From Bordetella parapertussis (GTDB taxonomy: Bacteria; Pseudomonadota; Gammaproteobacteria; Burkholderiales; Burkholderiaceae_C): a DNA stretch of 14,792 bases. How positions within the stretch are numbered: the first letter of the stretch is position 1; each line of letters begins with the position of its first letter. The translations under genes and the position numbers were made by a program. The notes beneath the pieces are model-generated. The model made no database searches and was not told the DNA's origin. It saw only the letters and a program-made list of their open reading frames with translations. Where the stretch lies: assembly GCA_945870575.1 (NCBI GenBank), contig CAMBSK010000044.1, forward strand, positions 1 through 14,792, written 5' to 3'. Below are positions 1-9,800 of the stretch, piece by piece.

Positions 1-306
1 AGCGGCACCACGCCTTTCGGCAATGGTGATTTGGCCGTGAATGGTCTTGCTATCAACTCAACCAACTCTTACTACTCCAACGTCGGCACCTCTTACGCCG
101 CGCCGCGCGTGGCAGGCATCGTGGCCATCGTCCGCAGCAAATTTCCCAATCTCAGCGCCAGCCAGACCGCGTCCATCATGCTGGACACGGCGCGCTATGA
201 CACGCTGACTTGCTACAAAACTTTGGCAGGTTGCAATCCGAATATCTACGGCAGGGGTGAAGCCAGTTTGTCGCGTGCGTTAGCGCCAGTGGGAAAGTTG
301 CGTTGA
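1..306 (+). CDS. Subtilisin-like (S8) serine peptidase, C-terminal part (5' end outside window)
   Basis: The frame is open from base 1 to the TGA at 304-306, so this is the tail of a gene that starts upstream of the window. The segment contains GTSYAAPRVAG, the S8 catalytic-serine motif (family form GTSMAAPHVAG), followed by the usual helix after the serine (VAIVRSKFPNLSASQTASIML). It also has a C-terminal part with two cysteines (DTLTCYKTLAGC) and ends APVGKLR. It is closely similar to the C-terminus of the next gene, with identical final residues, so the two are tandem paralogues. By analogy with that gene the whole protein is probably an exported lipoprotein, but its N-terminus, Asp and His cannot be seen here. 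An internal TTG at 31 is in frame but is not the real start, because the homology begins before it. The next gene starts one base after the stop, so the two are probably cotranscribed. Confidence 0.85.
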   Translation, partial: SGTTPFGNGDLAVNGLAINSTNSYYSNVGTSYAAPRVAGIVAIVRSKFPNLSASQTASIMLDTARYDTLTCYKTLAGCNPNIYGRGEASLSRALAPVGKLR

Positions 307-316
307 CATGCGTGGC
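85..316 (+). repeat. Direct repeat, copy 1 (peptidase 3' end plus start of next gene)
   Basis: This block aligns without gaps to 1874-2105, at an offset of 1789 bp. Bases 85-246 differ at about 19 of 162 positions by hand count. Bases 247-316 (70 bp) are identical, including silent third positions, the stop codon, the single spacer base and the first nine bases of the following gene. The offset equals one peptidase gene plus one base, so this is a tandem gene duplication with homogenised 3' ends. Confidence 0.9.
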
Positions 317-2095
317 TTTGTACAACGCCTGCCCATCATCGCTGTTGTGCTGGTGTTAGCAGCTTGTGGTGGCGGGGGAGGCGGCGGATCGAGTTCGGCC
401 ACCTTGGGGCCTGTCAAAAAAGACGAGCCGGTGACGCCGCCTGTATCGAACGAGCTCAGCAAGTCCAAAGATCCGCCGAGCGTGGTCACTCCCCCGGCCA
501 AGGTCGACGATCCTGCTGTTGCAAAAGTTGATCCTCCAGCTCCCACTGACAACCCGAACAATGGTGTTGTTACAACTGACAAAGTGGTGACTTACGCAGA
601 TGGAATTCAAACCATCAAAATCACTTTAACTAATGGCAGCGTTCAATCGACGCAAAACCCGGCAGATAGCAACACAGTCTCCTGGTCGGCTGACCATGTC
701 ACCAAGACCGTGACATATGTGTTTGCCGATGGCACCGAGAACATCGTGAAACTCACAGTCAACCCGGTAGAGCAAAACCCCGCATTGACGAGAAGCGCAA
801 GTTACCCGGCAAATTGGACTAACGCTGATGGCAGCGCCGTCGTGCCGCCCTTGGTGACGGCCAGAAGTAAAAATTATGGCGATGGGTTTGTAGAGGTTTA
901 TGAAAACGGCACATCTGAAAAACCGTTTCTCCAAAGCTCCTTAACAGCACTATCCATCACAGACCCAAATGCTGTGGTTCGCGCGTCCATTGGCAATATA
1001 CCCGCCGGTACCAATTCACTGGCGGACACACCTAAGGATTACGACTTACGCTGGGGCACGCCAGACCCCAGTGGGCCTGGGTACGCCGCACGCTACACCA
1101 GCGGAAGTTGGCAGATGACAAACAATTTTTCTTTGTGGGGCAATACGCTGACCAATGGCGTTGGTAGAGGGGCGGTTATTGTCAAGCCTGATATTGAGTT
1201 GATGGATGCCTGGAACTTGGGGTGGACTGGTCGTGGCGTGAACGTGATGGTTGAAGATTTTTTGAACGACCAACACGGTGTGGTCACAGGTTTACTGGCT
1301 ATGCGCAATGCGCCCGGCGCCAACTTTTATGGTTACCGGGTTGACATAGAAAACAGTCAAAAGGTTTTTGACCAACAACTCGGGCGTGTGCCAGCCGCTT
1401 ACACGGGCACCGTCAAGTTGGGCGTGGTCAATTCAAGTGTTGTTTCTGATTTACCTTTAATCACCGGCAGATCAAATGGCTGGACCGAGCAGCAATTGCT
1501 CGCGGCCAGATATAACTACTGGGATGTTTTGACTGTCAATCGCTACAAGGACGTCCGTCAAACCGGACATGCTGCGAATTTCCTTTTTTACGATGCAGTC
1601 ATAGCAAAATGCGCTGGCAATGACCGTTTGCGCTCGGACCAAGAGCCTTCTAATTGGTACATCGGCAAAGACACTGCGATACAGCCCCGGTTATTGATTG
1701 TCGGTGCCTTGAATCAGACCGGTTCCGTCAATAACCCGGCTTCCATCGCCTCTTACAGCAATACCGCAGGTGCAGATGCGGACATAGCAAACAGATTCTT
1801 GCTGGCCAGCGGCACCATACCTTTTTCAGGCAGCGATGTTTCCATCAACGGCACGCCGCTGCGAAGTGGTTACGGCACCTCCTACGCCGCCCCGCGCGTG
1901 GCCGGCATGGTGGCCATCGTCCGCAGCAAATTTCCCAATCTCAGCGCCAGTCAGACCGCGTCCATCATGCTCGACACGGCGCGCTATGACACGCTGTCTT
2001 GTTCCAAAACATTGGCGGGTTGCGCCCCCGCCATTTACGGCAGGGGTGAAGCCAGTTTGTCGCGTGCGTTAGCGCCAGTGGGAAAGTTGCGTTGA
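308..2095 (+). CDS. S8 (subtilisin-like) serine peptidase-family lipoprotein, 595 aa
   Basis: The protein begins with a lipoprotein signal peptide whose lipobox is LAAC (Cys20). A run of seven glycines and a Pro/Lys/Asp-rich linker to about residue 95 follow, so it should be anchored by lipid to a membrane, probably the outer one. Residues about 100-290 form a Thr/Ser/Asn-rich region I do not recognise. The S8 core can be followed after residue 295. GRGVNVMVED gives the candidate catalytic Asp317, HGVVTG gives His323, AGND gives the oxyanion Asn438, and GTSYAAP gives Ser525; VGALNQTGSVNNPASIASYS matches the usual strand before the serine. The Asp-His spacing is only six residues, far shorter than in typical S8 enzymes, so activity is uncertain. 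The ATG at 308 was chosen for the signal peptide and sits one base after the preceding stop. The gene ends one base before the next ATG. Substrate and role are unknown. Confidence 0.85.
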   Translation: MRGFVQRLPIIAVVLVLAACGGGGGGGSSSATLGPVKKDEPVTPPVSNELSKSKDPPSVVTPPAKVDDPAVAKVDPPAPTDNPNNGVVTTDKVVTYADGIQTIKITLTNGSVQSTQNPADSNTVSWSADHVTKTVTYVFADGTENIVKLTVNPVEQNPALTRSASYPANWTNADGSAVVPPLVTARSKNYGDGFVEVYENGTSEKPFLQSSLTALSITDPNAVVRASIGNIPAGTNSLADTPKDYDLRWGTPDPSGPGYAARYTSGSWQMTNNFSLWGNTLTNGVGRGAVIVKPDIELMDAWNLGWTGRGVNVMVEDFLNDQHGVVTGLLAMRNAPGANFYGYRVDIENSQKVFDQQLGRVPAAYTGTVKLGVVNSSVVSDLPLITGRSNGWTEQQLLAARYNYWDVLTVNRYKDVRQTGHAANFLFYDAVIAKCAGNDRLRSDQEPSNWYIGKDTAIQPRLLIVGALNQTGSVNNPASIASYSNTAGADADIANRFLLASGTIPFSGSDVSINGTPLRSGYGTSYAAPRVAGMVAIVRSKFPNLSASQTASIMLDTARYDTLSCSKTLAGCAPAIYGRGEASLSRALAPVGKLR

Positions 2096-2105
2096 CATGC
2101 GTGGC
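1874..2105 (+). repeat. Direct repeat, copy 2 (peptidase 3' end plus start of next gene)
   Basis: This is the second copy of the block at 85-316. Bases 2036-2105 match 247-316 exactly, and the match stops at the tenth base of the downstream coding sequence (ATGCGTGGC shared, then T in copy 1 and A in copy 2). Recombination between the two copies could delete or amplify one peptidase gene. Confidence 0.9.
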
Positions 2106-2711
2106 ATGCGCCTAAGCCTGCTGTGCGGCCTGGTGGTTTTGACGGCAAATGCGTACTCCGGTGACGAAGAGCAGCGCGACATGGTGCAGCGCATATTGTT
2201 TGCTGCGCGTGATGCTCAGTTCAAGATGGACTATCCCTTTGTTACTGAAATGTATGTGCAACGCGAGCAAGGCAGTTTCACGCTCAGTTCCGGTCGAGGT
2301 TTGCTGTCAGTCAACGAGACTGCGACTTCTGCTTATGACGATACCATCACGTACAACATCAGCGACTTTTACAAGACCGCAAATACGCGTCATCGTTGGG
2401 TGCTGAACTACCTGGAGCCGGATACGCGTTGGTTGCTGTCATTCGGTTACGACTCCGGCGCTAAAGCAGACAAGCTCAGCATTGAACAATCGGTGTTTCT
2501 GGGGCTGGCCAAAAACTTTGAATTAAGCCGTGACCATCACCTGATGTTCTCTTGGGGCCAATGGTTTGGCGGCAAAGTGACCGAACGCCCCTGTCTGGAC
2601 GCGTATGACCGCGAATATTGGTGCCCGAATTTGTCTGCATGGTCAGAGCGCCCCAGCTTGGATACATCGCCGGGCAAATACTACGAACTTAAATACCAGT
2701 GGCAGTTCTAA
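2097..2711 (+). CDS. Exported protein of unknown function, possible small outer-membrane beta-barrel (204 aa)
   Basis: The product starts with a Sec-type signal peptide: basic MRGMR, a hydrophobic stretch LSLLCGLVVLTA, and a likely cleavage near residue 19 (ANA). The mature part is rich in alternating polar and aromatic residues. Examples are GSFTLSSGRGLLSV, HRWVLNYLEPDTRWLLSFGYD, HHLMFSWGQWF and a final [10 protein letters not shown] ending in Phe. A C-terminal aromatic residue after an amphipathic strand is typical of outer-membrane beta-barrel proteins, so a small barrel is inferred, not proven. I recognise no named family. The gene starts one base after the S8 lipoprotein stop, and its first nine bases are part of the duplicated block. 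It is therefore probably translated with the peptidase and may act with it at the cell surface. The ATG at 2097 is preferred over Met4 because of this junction, although no strong ribosome-binding site is visible. Confidence 0.7.
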   Translation: MRGMRLSLLCGLVVLTANAYSGDEEQRDMVQRILFAARDAQFKMDYPFVTEMYVQREQGSFTLSSGRGLLSVNETATSAYDDTITYNISDFYKTANTRHRWVLNYLEPDTRWLLSFGYDSGAKADKLSIEQSVFLGLAKNFELSRDHHLMFSWGQWFGGKVTERPCLDAYDREYWCPNLSAWSERPSLDTSPGKYYELKYQWQF

Positions 2712-2793
2712 AGCCTGTTGCACGCAATGTCATTGCGATAAATGCGGCAATCATCACAGCAAAGAGAGAAAACACCACAAGGCCTAGAATCAC
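2689..2793 (-). CDS. Candidate small membrane protein (34 aa), antisense in the gap before ygiQ
   Basis: On the minus strand a GTG at 2793 opens a 34-codon frame ending in TAA at 2691-2689. It encodes a long hydrophobic stretch ([20 protein letters not shown]) followed by a short polar tail with two arginines, the form of a single-span membrane peptide. Most of it lies in the 88-bp gap, and its 3' end overlaps the end of the upstream coding sequence. An AGGGG run stands about 13 bases before the GTG, which is rather far for a ribosome-binding site. The frame stays open upstream into the ygiQ antisense strand, so the start is unsure. I recognise no family. The hydrophobic frame may be chance, so this is only a candidate. 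Confidence 0.25.
   Translation of the reverse strand: MILGLVVFSLFAVMIAAFIAMTLRATGFRTATGI
2723..2737. repeat. Perfect 15-bp palindrome in the gap before ygiQ
   Basis: The arms CGCAATG (2723-2729) and CATTGCG (2731-2737) are perfect reverse complements around one central T. The site lies 12 bases after the stop of the 204-aa gene and about 60 bases before the ygiQ start. No T-run follows, so it is not a typical intrinsic terminator. It could be a protein-binding operator for ygiQ or chance. The rest of the gap shows nothing I recognise on the + strand. Confidence 0.4.
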
Positions 2794-2799
2794 GGGCTG

Positions 2800-5142
2800 A
2801 TGAATGCCCCTATAGATGTCTCTTTTTTCCAGCGCGCTGCCAAGCCACTGAGCAGTTACCGCAAATATTGGGCGGCGCGTTTCGGCACCGCCCCGTTTTT
2901 ACCCATGAGCCGCGCCGAAATGACGCAACTCGGTTGGGACAGCTGCGACATTATTCTGGTCACCGGCGACGCGTATGTAGACCATCCCAGCTTCGGCATG
3001 GCGGTCATAGGCCGCATGCTCGAAGCACAAGGTTTTCGCGTCGGTATCATTGCCCAGCCTGAATGGCACAGCGCGGATGCGTTTCAGGCACTGGGTCAAC
3101 CGAATCTGTTCTTCGGCGTGACTGCCGGGAACATGGATTCCATGATCAACCGCTACACCGCAGACCGCAAAATCCGCAGCGATGATGCCTACACGGCAGG
3201 CGGTGTCGGCGGCAAGCGCCCGGACCGCAGCGTGTTGGTGTATAGCCAGCGCTGCCGCGAAGCGTATCCCGCAGTGCCCATCATCATCGGCGGCATAGAA
3301 GCATCGCTGCGCCGGATAGCGCATTACGACTATTGGCAAGACAAAGTGCGTCGCTCCATATTGGTCGATGCCAAAGCAGATTTACTTTTGTACGGCAATG
3401 CTGAACGCGCCTTGGTGGAAGTGGCGCACCGCATCGCAGCCAAAGAATCCATCACGCAAATCACCGATGTGCGCGGCACCGCGTTTTTGGTGCGCGAAGC
3501 GCCCGCCGATTGGTTTGAGATTGACTCCACCGAAGTCGACACACCCGGGCGGATTGAAGCGCATGTGAACCCGTATTTGATGGTCAGCGATCAGGCCAAA
3601 GCGCAAGGCGAAACCTGTGCACGCGAAGACGAAGCGCAAGCGGTGGCGGATGCGCAAACCTTGGTGGTGTCTGCGTCAACAAAGAAAAGCGATCCTGGCT
3701 TCACTACTTCGCCTTTGCAGTTTGTGCCCAACCCGGCGTTGCAAGGCAAAGGCAAACTCAAAGTGCCGCCGCGCGAGCGTTCCGTGATTCGCTTGCCGTC
3801 TTACGAGCAAATCAAATCTGATCCGGTGTTGTACGCGCATGCGAATCGCGTGTTGCATTTGGAAACCAACCCGGGCAATGCGCGTGCCTTGGTGCAGTCG
3901 CACGGCGAGGGACGCACCGCTCGCGATGTCTGGATCAACCCGCCGCCCATACCGCTCACCACCGCCGAAATGGACCATGTGTTTGACTTGCCGTATGCGC
4001 GCAGCCCGCACCCGGCGTACGAAGACGCTAAAGGCGGTCACGATGCGGAGACGAAAATTCCGGCATGGGAGATGATCCGCTTCAGCGTCAACATCATGCG
4101 CGGCTGTTTTGGTGGTTGCACGTTTTGTTCGATCACCGAGCACGAAGGCCGCATCATCCAAAGCCGCAGCGAAGAATCCATCTTGCGCGAGATTGAAGAC
4201 ATACGCGACAAAGTGCCCGGCTTTACTGGCGTGGTCAGCGACTTGGGCGGTCCTACCGCCAACATGTACCGCATCGGTTGCAAAACGCCAGAAATAGAAG
4301 CCGCTTGTCGCAAACCGAGTTGCGTGTTTCCCGGCATTTGCCAAAACCTAAACACCAGCCACGCGCCCTTGATACAGCTCTACCGCAAAGCGCGTGCGCT
4401 ACGCGGCGTGAAAAAAATATTAATCGGCTCCGGTTTGCGCTACGACCTGGCGGTGGAAAGCCCCGAGTACGTGAAAGAGCTGGTGACCCACCACGTCGGT
4501 GGGTATTTGAAAATTGCGCCCGAGCACACCGAGGGCAGCCCGCTGTCGATGATGATGAAGCCGGGCATTGGCAGTTACGAGCGCTTCAAGCAAATGTTTG
4601 ACAAATACAGCGCCGAGGCGGGCAAGAAGCAATACTTGATTCCCTACTTCATCGCCGCCCATCCGGGTACGCGTGATGAAGACATGATGCACTTGGCCGT
4701 GTGGTTGAAGAAAAACGGTTTTCGCGCCGACCAGGTGCAAACTTTTTACCCCAGCCCCATGGCCACGGCCACCGCCATGTACCACTCGGGTAAAAACCCG
4801 CTCAAGCGGGTAGGGCGCGACAGCGAAGCGGTGGATATTGTGCGTGGCGATAAACGTCGCCGTTTACATAAAGCATTTTTGCGCTACCACGACCCGAACA
4901 ACTGGCCACTGCTGCGTGAAGCGCTCAAGGCCATGGGACACGCGGATTTGATTGGCAACGGCAAACAACATTTGATACCGCGTTTTCAGCCTCTCAACAC
5001 CGAGGGCTATACCAGCAGTAGACGCAAAAACAGCACTGCTGCTTCTGCCAAAACCTCGTCTGTCACCACTGGAAGATTGAAAGCTGCGCCTGGGAAAATA
5101 TTGACCCAGCACACCGGGTTGCCGCCGAGAAAACACAAGTAA
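2800..5142 (+). CDS. ygiQ: YgiQ family radical SAM protein (UPF0313), 780 aa
   Basis: This is a full-length member of the YgiQ/UPF0313 family. The N-terminal part carries the family signature [20 protein letters not shown] and a following [19 protein letters not shown] segment. The radical SAM core holds the cluster-binding cysteines in CFGGCTFC (C436, C440, C443; CxxxCxxC), which ligate a 4Fe-4S cluster that cleaves S-adenosylmethionine. A later stretch ([20 protein letters not shown], then [16 protein letters not shown]) is typical of the radical SAM barrel, and the end matches the family's C-terminal domain (DUF3362), with a variable Ser/Thr/Lys-rich tail. The reaction and substrate of the family are unknown to me. 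The ATG at 2800 gives the usual YgiQ N-terminus, although its ribosome-binding site is weak. The gene is monocistronic on the + strand and converges with the downstream gene, leaving only one base between the stops. Confidence 0.95.
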   Translation: MNAPIDVSFFQRAAKPLSSYRKYWAARFGTAPFLPMSRAEMTQLGWDSCDIILVTGDAYVDHPSFGMAVIGRMLEAQGFRVGIIAQPEWHSADAFQALGQPNLFFGVTAGNMDSMINRYTADRKIRSDDAYTAGGVGGKRPDRSVLVYSQRCREAYPAVPIIIGGIEASLRRIAHYDYWQDKVRRSILVDAKADLLLYGNAERALVEVAHRIAAKESITQITDVRGTAFLVREAPADWFEIDSTEVDTPGRIEAHVNPYLMVSDQAKAQGETCAREDEAQAVADAQTLVVSASTKKSDPGFTTSPLQFVPNPALQGKGKLKVPPRERSVIRLPSYEQIKSDPVLYAHANRVLHLETNPGNARALVQSHGEGRTARDVWINPPPIPLTTAEMDHVFDLPYARSPHPAYEDAKGGHDAETKIPAWEMIRFSVNIMRGCFGGCTFCSITEHEGRIIQSRSEESILREIEDIRDKVPGFTGVVSDLGGPTANMYRIGCKTPEIEAACRKPSCVFPGICQNLNTSHAPLIQLYRKARALRGVKKILIGSGLRYDLAVESPEYVKELVTHHVGGYLKIAPEHTEGSPLSMMMKPGIGSYERFKQMFDKYSAEAGKKQYLIPYFIAAHPGTRDEDMMHLAVWLKKNGFRADQVQTFYPSPMATATAMYHSGKNPLKRVGRDSEAVDIVRGDKRRRLHKAFLRYHDPNNWPLLREALKAMGHADLIGNGKQHLIPRFQPLNTEGYTSSRRKNSTAASAKTSSVTTGRLKAAPGKILTQHTGLPPRKHK

Positions 5143-5143
5143 C

Positions 5144-6076
5144 TTAAGCCATAGTCAGCAAAGGCAAGTCTTTCTCCTTAGCAATCCTCTCTATTTGCTT
5201 ACGGGTCAGGCCTGCAAAAAATTCACTCAGCTTCAAGTGTGTAGAAGCCAGGATCATCAAGTCCTGCCCGGACTTGGCGGCTTTGATGCCAGCTACCTCT
5301 GCCAAACGCGCGGCGAAATGCGGCTCGAGCGCGGCCACTGCCACGCGTCCTTTGATGCACGCATACACCGCATAGCCAGCATGCGCGCCGCCTACGCTGC
5401 CACGCGGCAGCGTCAGTCCCCAGTGACGCGGCAAAGCCAAATAGGCCGCTGCGTCTTCCAAAGCCACTTCGTGGAACACGCCTTTGCCATGCGTGCGCCC
5501 CGGTCGAGCGCGCTGCCACAGCGCTTTCAACACAGCTTCCACCGCTAGCGATGAACCAGCCATGTCAGCAAACAAAGTGGCCGGTAAATTCAAACCATTG
5601 ACCAGGCCGTGCGCGGCCAAATACGTTAAATCGTGGCCGGGAATTTCCGCTGCAACGCCTTTGGCACCGACGATGCATACCTGAATCAGCGCCGGGTATC
5701 TGGCGTGCAGAGTGGGCCAATCCATACTCAGTTTTTTCAACGCAGAGGGTCTGAACGAAGTGACCAACACGTCTGCCTTGGACAACAGCGCATCTAGCTT
5801 GGCCTGGCCTTTGAGCGACTTCAAATCGGCTTGCACCACTTTCACACCCGCATGCATTTGCGCATACGCATGCGGCGCGTAATTACCCATCGGGTCGCTG
5901 GAACTTCCCTTGGGAAAACCTGGCGGCGGCAAAGGCTCTAGCTTTTTGCAAGTTGCGCCCATGTCGGCCAGACGCATGACCGCTGCCGGGCCGGGCAGGT
6001 TGAGCGCCACGCTTAAGACGCGAACGCCGCGCAGGCTTTGGTCGGAAGGGGTGAAGGGGTTTGATTTTTCTTGCAT
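5144..6076 (-). CDS. CaiB/BaiF (family III) CoA-transferase-family protein, short form (310 aa)
   Basis: Family III enzymes move CoA between carboxylic acids or, in the alpha-methylacyl-CoA racemase branch, epimerise acyl-CoAs. The N-terminus (LRGVRVLSVALNLPGPAAVMRLADMGA) matches the nucleotide-like fold of the family. VLVTSFRPSALKKLSMD and GHDLTYLAAHGLVNGL match its central motifs; Asp149 in GHD occupies the place of the catalytic aspartate. The Gly-rich loop GGAHAGYAVYACIKGRVAVAALEPHF is also present. At 310 aa it is shorter than most members (about 360-450), and the region before the loop and the C-terminus are reduced; this and the racemase-like GHD suggest the racemase branch. It follows pobA after 74 bases on the same strand, so it may be the last gene of the aromatic operon or have its own weak promoter. 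No clear ribosome-binding site or terminator is seen. The substrate is unknown. Confidence 0.85.
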   Translation of the reverse strand: MQEKSNPFTPSDQSLRGVRVLSVALNLPGPAAVMRLADMGATCKKLEPLPPPGFPKGSSSDPMGNYAPHAYAQMHAGVKVVQADLKSLKGQAKLDALLSKADVLVTSFRPSALKKLSMDWPTLHARYPALIQVCIVGAKGVAAEIPGHDLTYLAAHGLVNGLNLPATLFADMAGSSLAVEAVLKALWQRARPGRTHGKGVFHEVALEDAAAYLALPRHWGLTLPRGSVGGAHAGYAVYACIKGRVAVAALEPHFAARLAEVAGIKAAKSGQDLMILASTHLKLSEFFAGLTRKQIERIAKEKDLPLLTMA

Positions 6077-6150
6077 TTTTCAGGGGAACATCATTTGACT
6101 GTGTTGATCTTAGAACAAGGATTTTTTATTGCCGGTCCCCATTTAATTGC

Positions 6151-8056
<1,906 letters not shown>

Positions 8057-8060
<4 letters not shown>

Positions 8061-8821
8061 GCGGTTTCCTCGCCCAAATAAGCGGCTTGTACTTTTGAGT
8101 CAGTACGAATTTGCTGTGGCGTGCCGCTGGCAATCACCGTGCCGTTAACCATGACGGTCAACACATCGGCTAGCGCAAACACCGCGTCCATGTCGTGTTC
8201 CACCAGCAGCATGGCGTGGTTTTTTTTGAGTTTGTGCAACAGCGCGACCATGGCTTCGGCTTCGGCCGCGCCCATGCCGGCCAGCGGCTCATCCAGCAGC
8301 AAGACCTGCGGCTCGGTGGCCAGCACCATGGCGATTTCCAGTTGACGCTGCACGCCGTGGCTCAGGTTGGCCGCGATGATTTGCTGTTCCTGCGCCAGAC
8401 CGGCGAGTTGCAGGGCATGTTCCGCGCGATCCCGCACCGCTTTGTCGGTAGCTGCATTCCCCAGCCAAGCCAGCGGGTTGTAGGGTGCGCGTGCGCTGCG
8501 CGATTGAGCGGCCAGCATCAGGTTGTCCCAGACACTGAGCGCTAAAAACACATTGGTCTTTTGGTAACTGCGGCCCAAGCCATGCAATGACAAACGGTGG
8601 TGCGGCCAGCCGCTGACGTTTTGTCCCTTCAACCACAGTTCACCGTGGGTCGCAGGCACATCGCCGCTGAGCAAATGGGTGAGGGTGGTTTTACCGGCGC
8701 CGTTGGGGCCGATGACGGCGTGTAACTGGTCTTTGTACAGCGACAGCGACACGTCGTTCACCGCCAGCAAACCGCCGTAGCGTTTGCTCAAACCTTTGGC
8801 TTGCAACAAGGCTTCACTCAT
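8057..8821 (-). CDS. Branched-chain/aromatic acid ABC transporter ATP-binding protein, LivG type (254 aa)
   Basis: This is the second ATPase of the importer. Walker A is GPNGAGKTT (38-46), the Q-loop lies in RSYQKTNVF (Gln87), the signature is LSHGVQRQ (153-160), Walker B is VLLLDEP (173-179), and the switch histidine is His209 in LLVEHDMDAVF. The signature has His in place of the second residue of the usual LSYGxQR or LSGGxQR, a mild variant. The C-terminal VIASGTPQQIRTDSKVQAAYLGE is the LivG-type tail. The gene overlaps the preceding permease gene by eight bases and the following ATPase by four, as expected for coupled translation of transporter subunits. Confidence 0.93.
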
Positions 8822-9800
8822 GGTCGGCCTTTTTGTTGCGCAACAAACCCATCAGGCCTTGCGGAGCGACGATGACGACCAGCACAATCAAACTGCCCAT
8901 CCACAACTGCCAGTGCTTGGCCGTGTCGAAGTTGCCAATCTTCGGCAAATCTTTGAATACATCCAGAAAAATTTCAAAACCGAAAGCGCCTATCAGCGCA
9001 CCGGCTACATTGCCCATACCGCCCAAAATAACCATCATGATGGCGTGCGCGCTCATGTGAAAACCCATCAAGTCAGGGTTGACATAACCGGTTTGCGCGG
9101 CCCATAAAAATCCGGCCAAACCCGCCAGCGCACCGGCCAGGGTGAACGCCGTGAGTTTATAGCTGAAGCTGGCATAGCCCAAGGCGCGCGTACGGTGTTC
9201 GTTCAAGCGTATGCCGTTCAAGGTTCTGCCGAATGGGCTCCACAACAAGCGGCGCAAAAATGCATAAGTGATGAGCATGCAAGCCAGCGTGAAGTAATAA
9301 AGCATCCACTTGTTTTCCAGGTCTAGACCCAAGCCACCGGGTCGCACATTGATGTAAACACCGTCAGAGCCGCCCAGCGCCTTGTTGTCGAAAAACAAGA
9401 AATACATCATTTGCGAAAACGCCATGGTCACCATGATGAAGTAAATGCCATGCGTGCGCACCACAAAAAATCCTATGACCAATGCTGCTAAGGCTGAAGC
9501 CAACATGGCTAAAGGCAAAGCGATCAGCCAGTTGGCGCCAGCATCTTGTGGCGACAAATAGGCCACCACATAACCAGCCAGTCCGAAATACGCCGCATGT
9601 CCTAGCGACACCAGACCGGTAATGCCTTGCAATAAATCGAGGCTCATGGCGAAGATGGCCAGAATCATCATGCGGGTAACAGTTTGCGTATAAAAATCCT
9701 GTTGTGCAAACGGGAACGCCAGCAAGGCGATCAGGCCGATGAACAAAAACACTTGCACGCTGCGCGGCAGCGTTTCCAGATGGGCTTGCGGTGTACTCAT
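8814..9800 (-). CDS. Branched-chain/aromatic acid ABC transporter permease, LivM type (328 aa)
   Basis: This is an inner-membrane permease with about eight to ten hydrophobic segments spread from residue 15 to residue 320. The LivM-type signatures are MSLDLLQGITGLVSLGHAAY (52-71), GRTLNGIRLNEHRTRALGYA (191-210, the coupling loop facing the ATPases), and GGMGNVAGALIGA (260-272). VVRTHGIYFIMVTMAFSQM is also typical. It forms the pore with the LivH-type permease. Its ATG overlaps the stop of that gene by four bases, and its own end overlaps the LivG-type gene by eight. Substrate assignment (aromatic acid) is inferred from the flanking CoA ligase and pobA. Confidence 0.93.
   Translation of the reverse strand: MSTPQAHLETLPRSVQVFLFIGLIALLAFPFAQQDFYTQTVTRMMILAIFAMSLDLLQGITGLVSLGHAAYFGLAGYVVAYLSPQDAGANWLIALPLAMLASALAALVIGFFVVRTHGIYFIMVTMAFSQMMYFLFFDNKALGGSDGVYINVRPGGLGLDLENKWMLYYFTLACMLITYAFLRRLLWSPFGRTLNGIRLNEHRTRALGYASFSYKLTAFTLAGALAGLAGFLWAAQTGYVNPDLMGFHMSAHAIMMVILGGMGNVAGALIGAFGFEIFLDVFKDLPKIGNFDTAKHWQLWMGSLIVLVVIVAPQGLMGLLRNKKADHE

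Noticed and set aside
280..582. Pro/Gly/Ser-rich minus-strand open frame over the lipoprotein N-terminus
   Set aside because: It is the reverse reading of the poly-Gly and Pro-rich linker codons; the lipoprotein signal and lipobox on the + strand explain the region.
3676..4344. 222-codon minus-strand open frame inside ygiQ
   Set aside because: It is antisense to a well-conserved radical SAM protein, has no recognisable domain, and comes from GC-biased codon use.
6077..6150. Separate promoter for the CaiB/BaiF gene
   Set aside because: Only a poor match (TTGTTC, 17 bases, AATGAT on the minus strand) was found, too weak to list as a feature.
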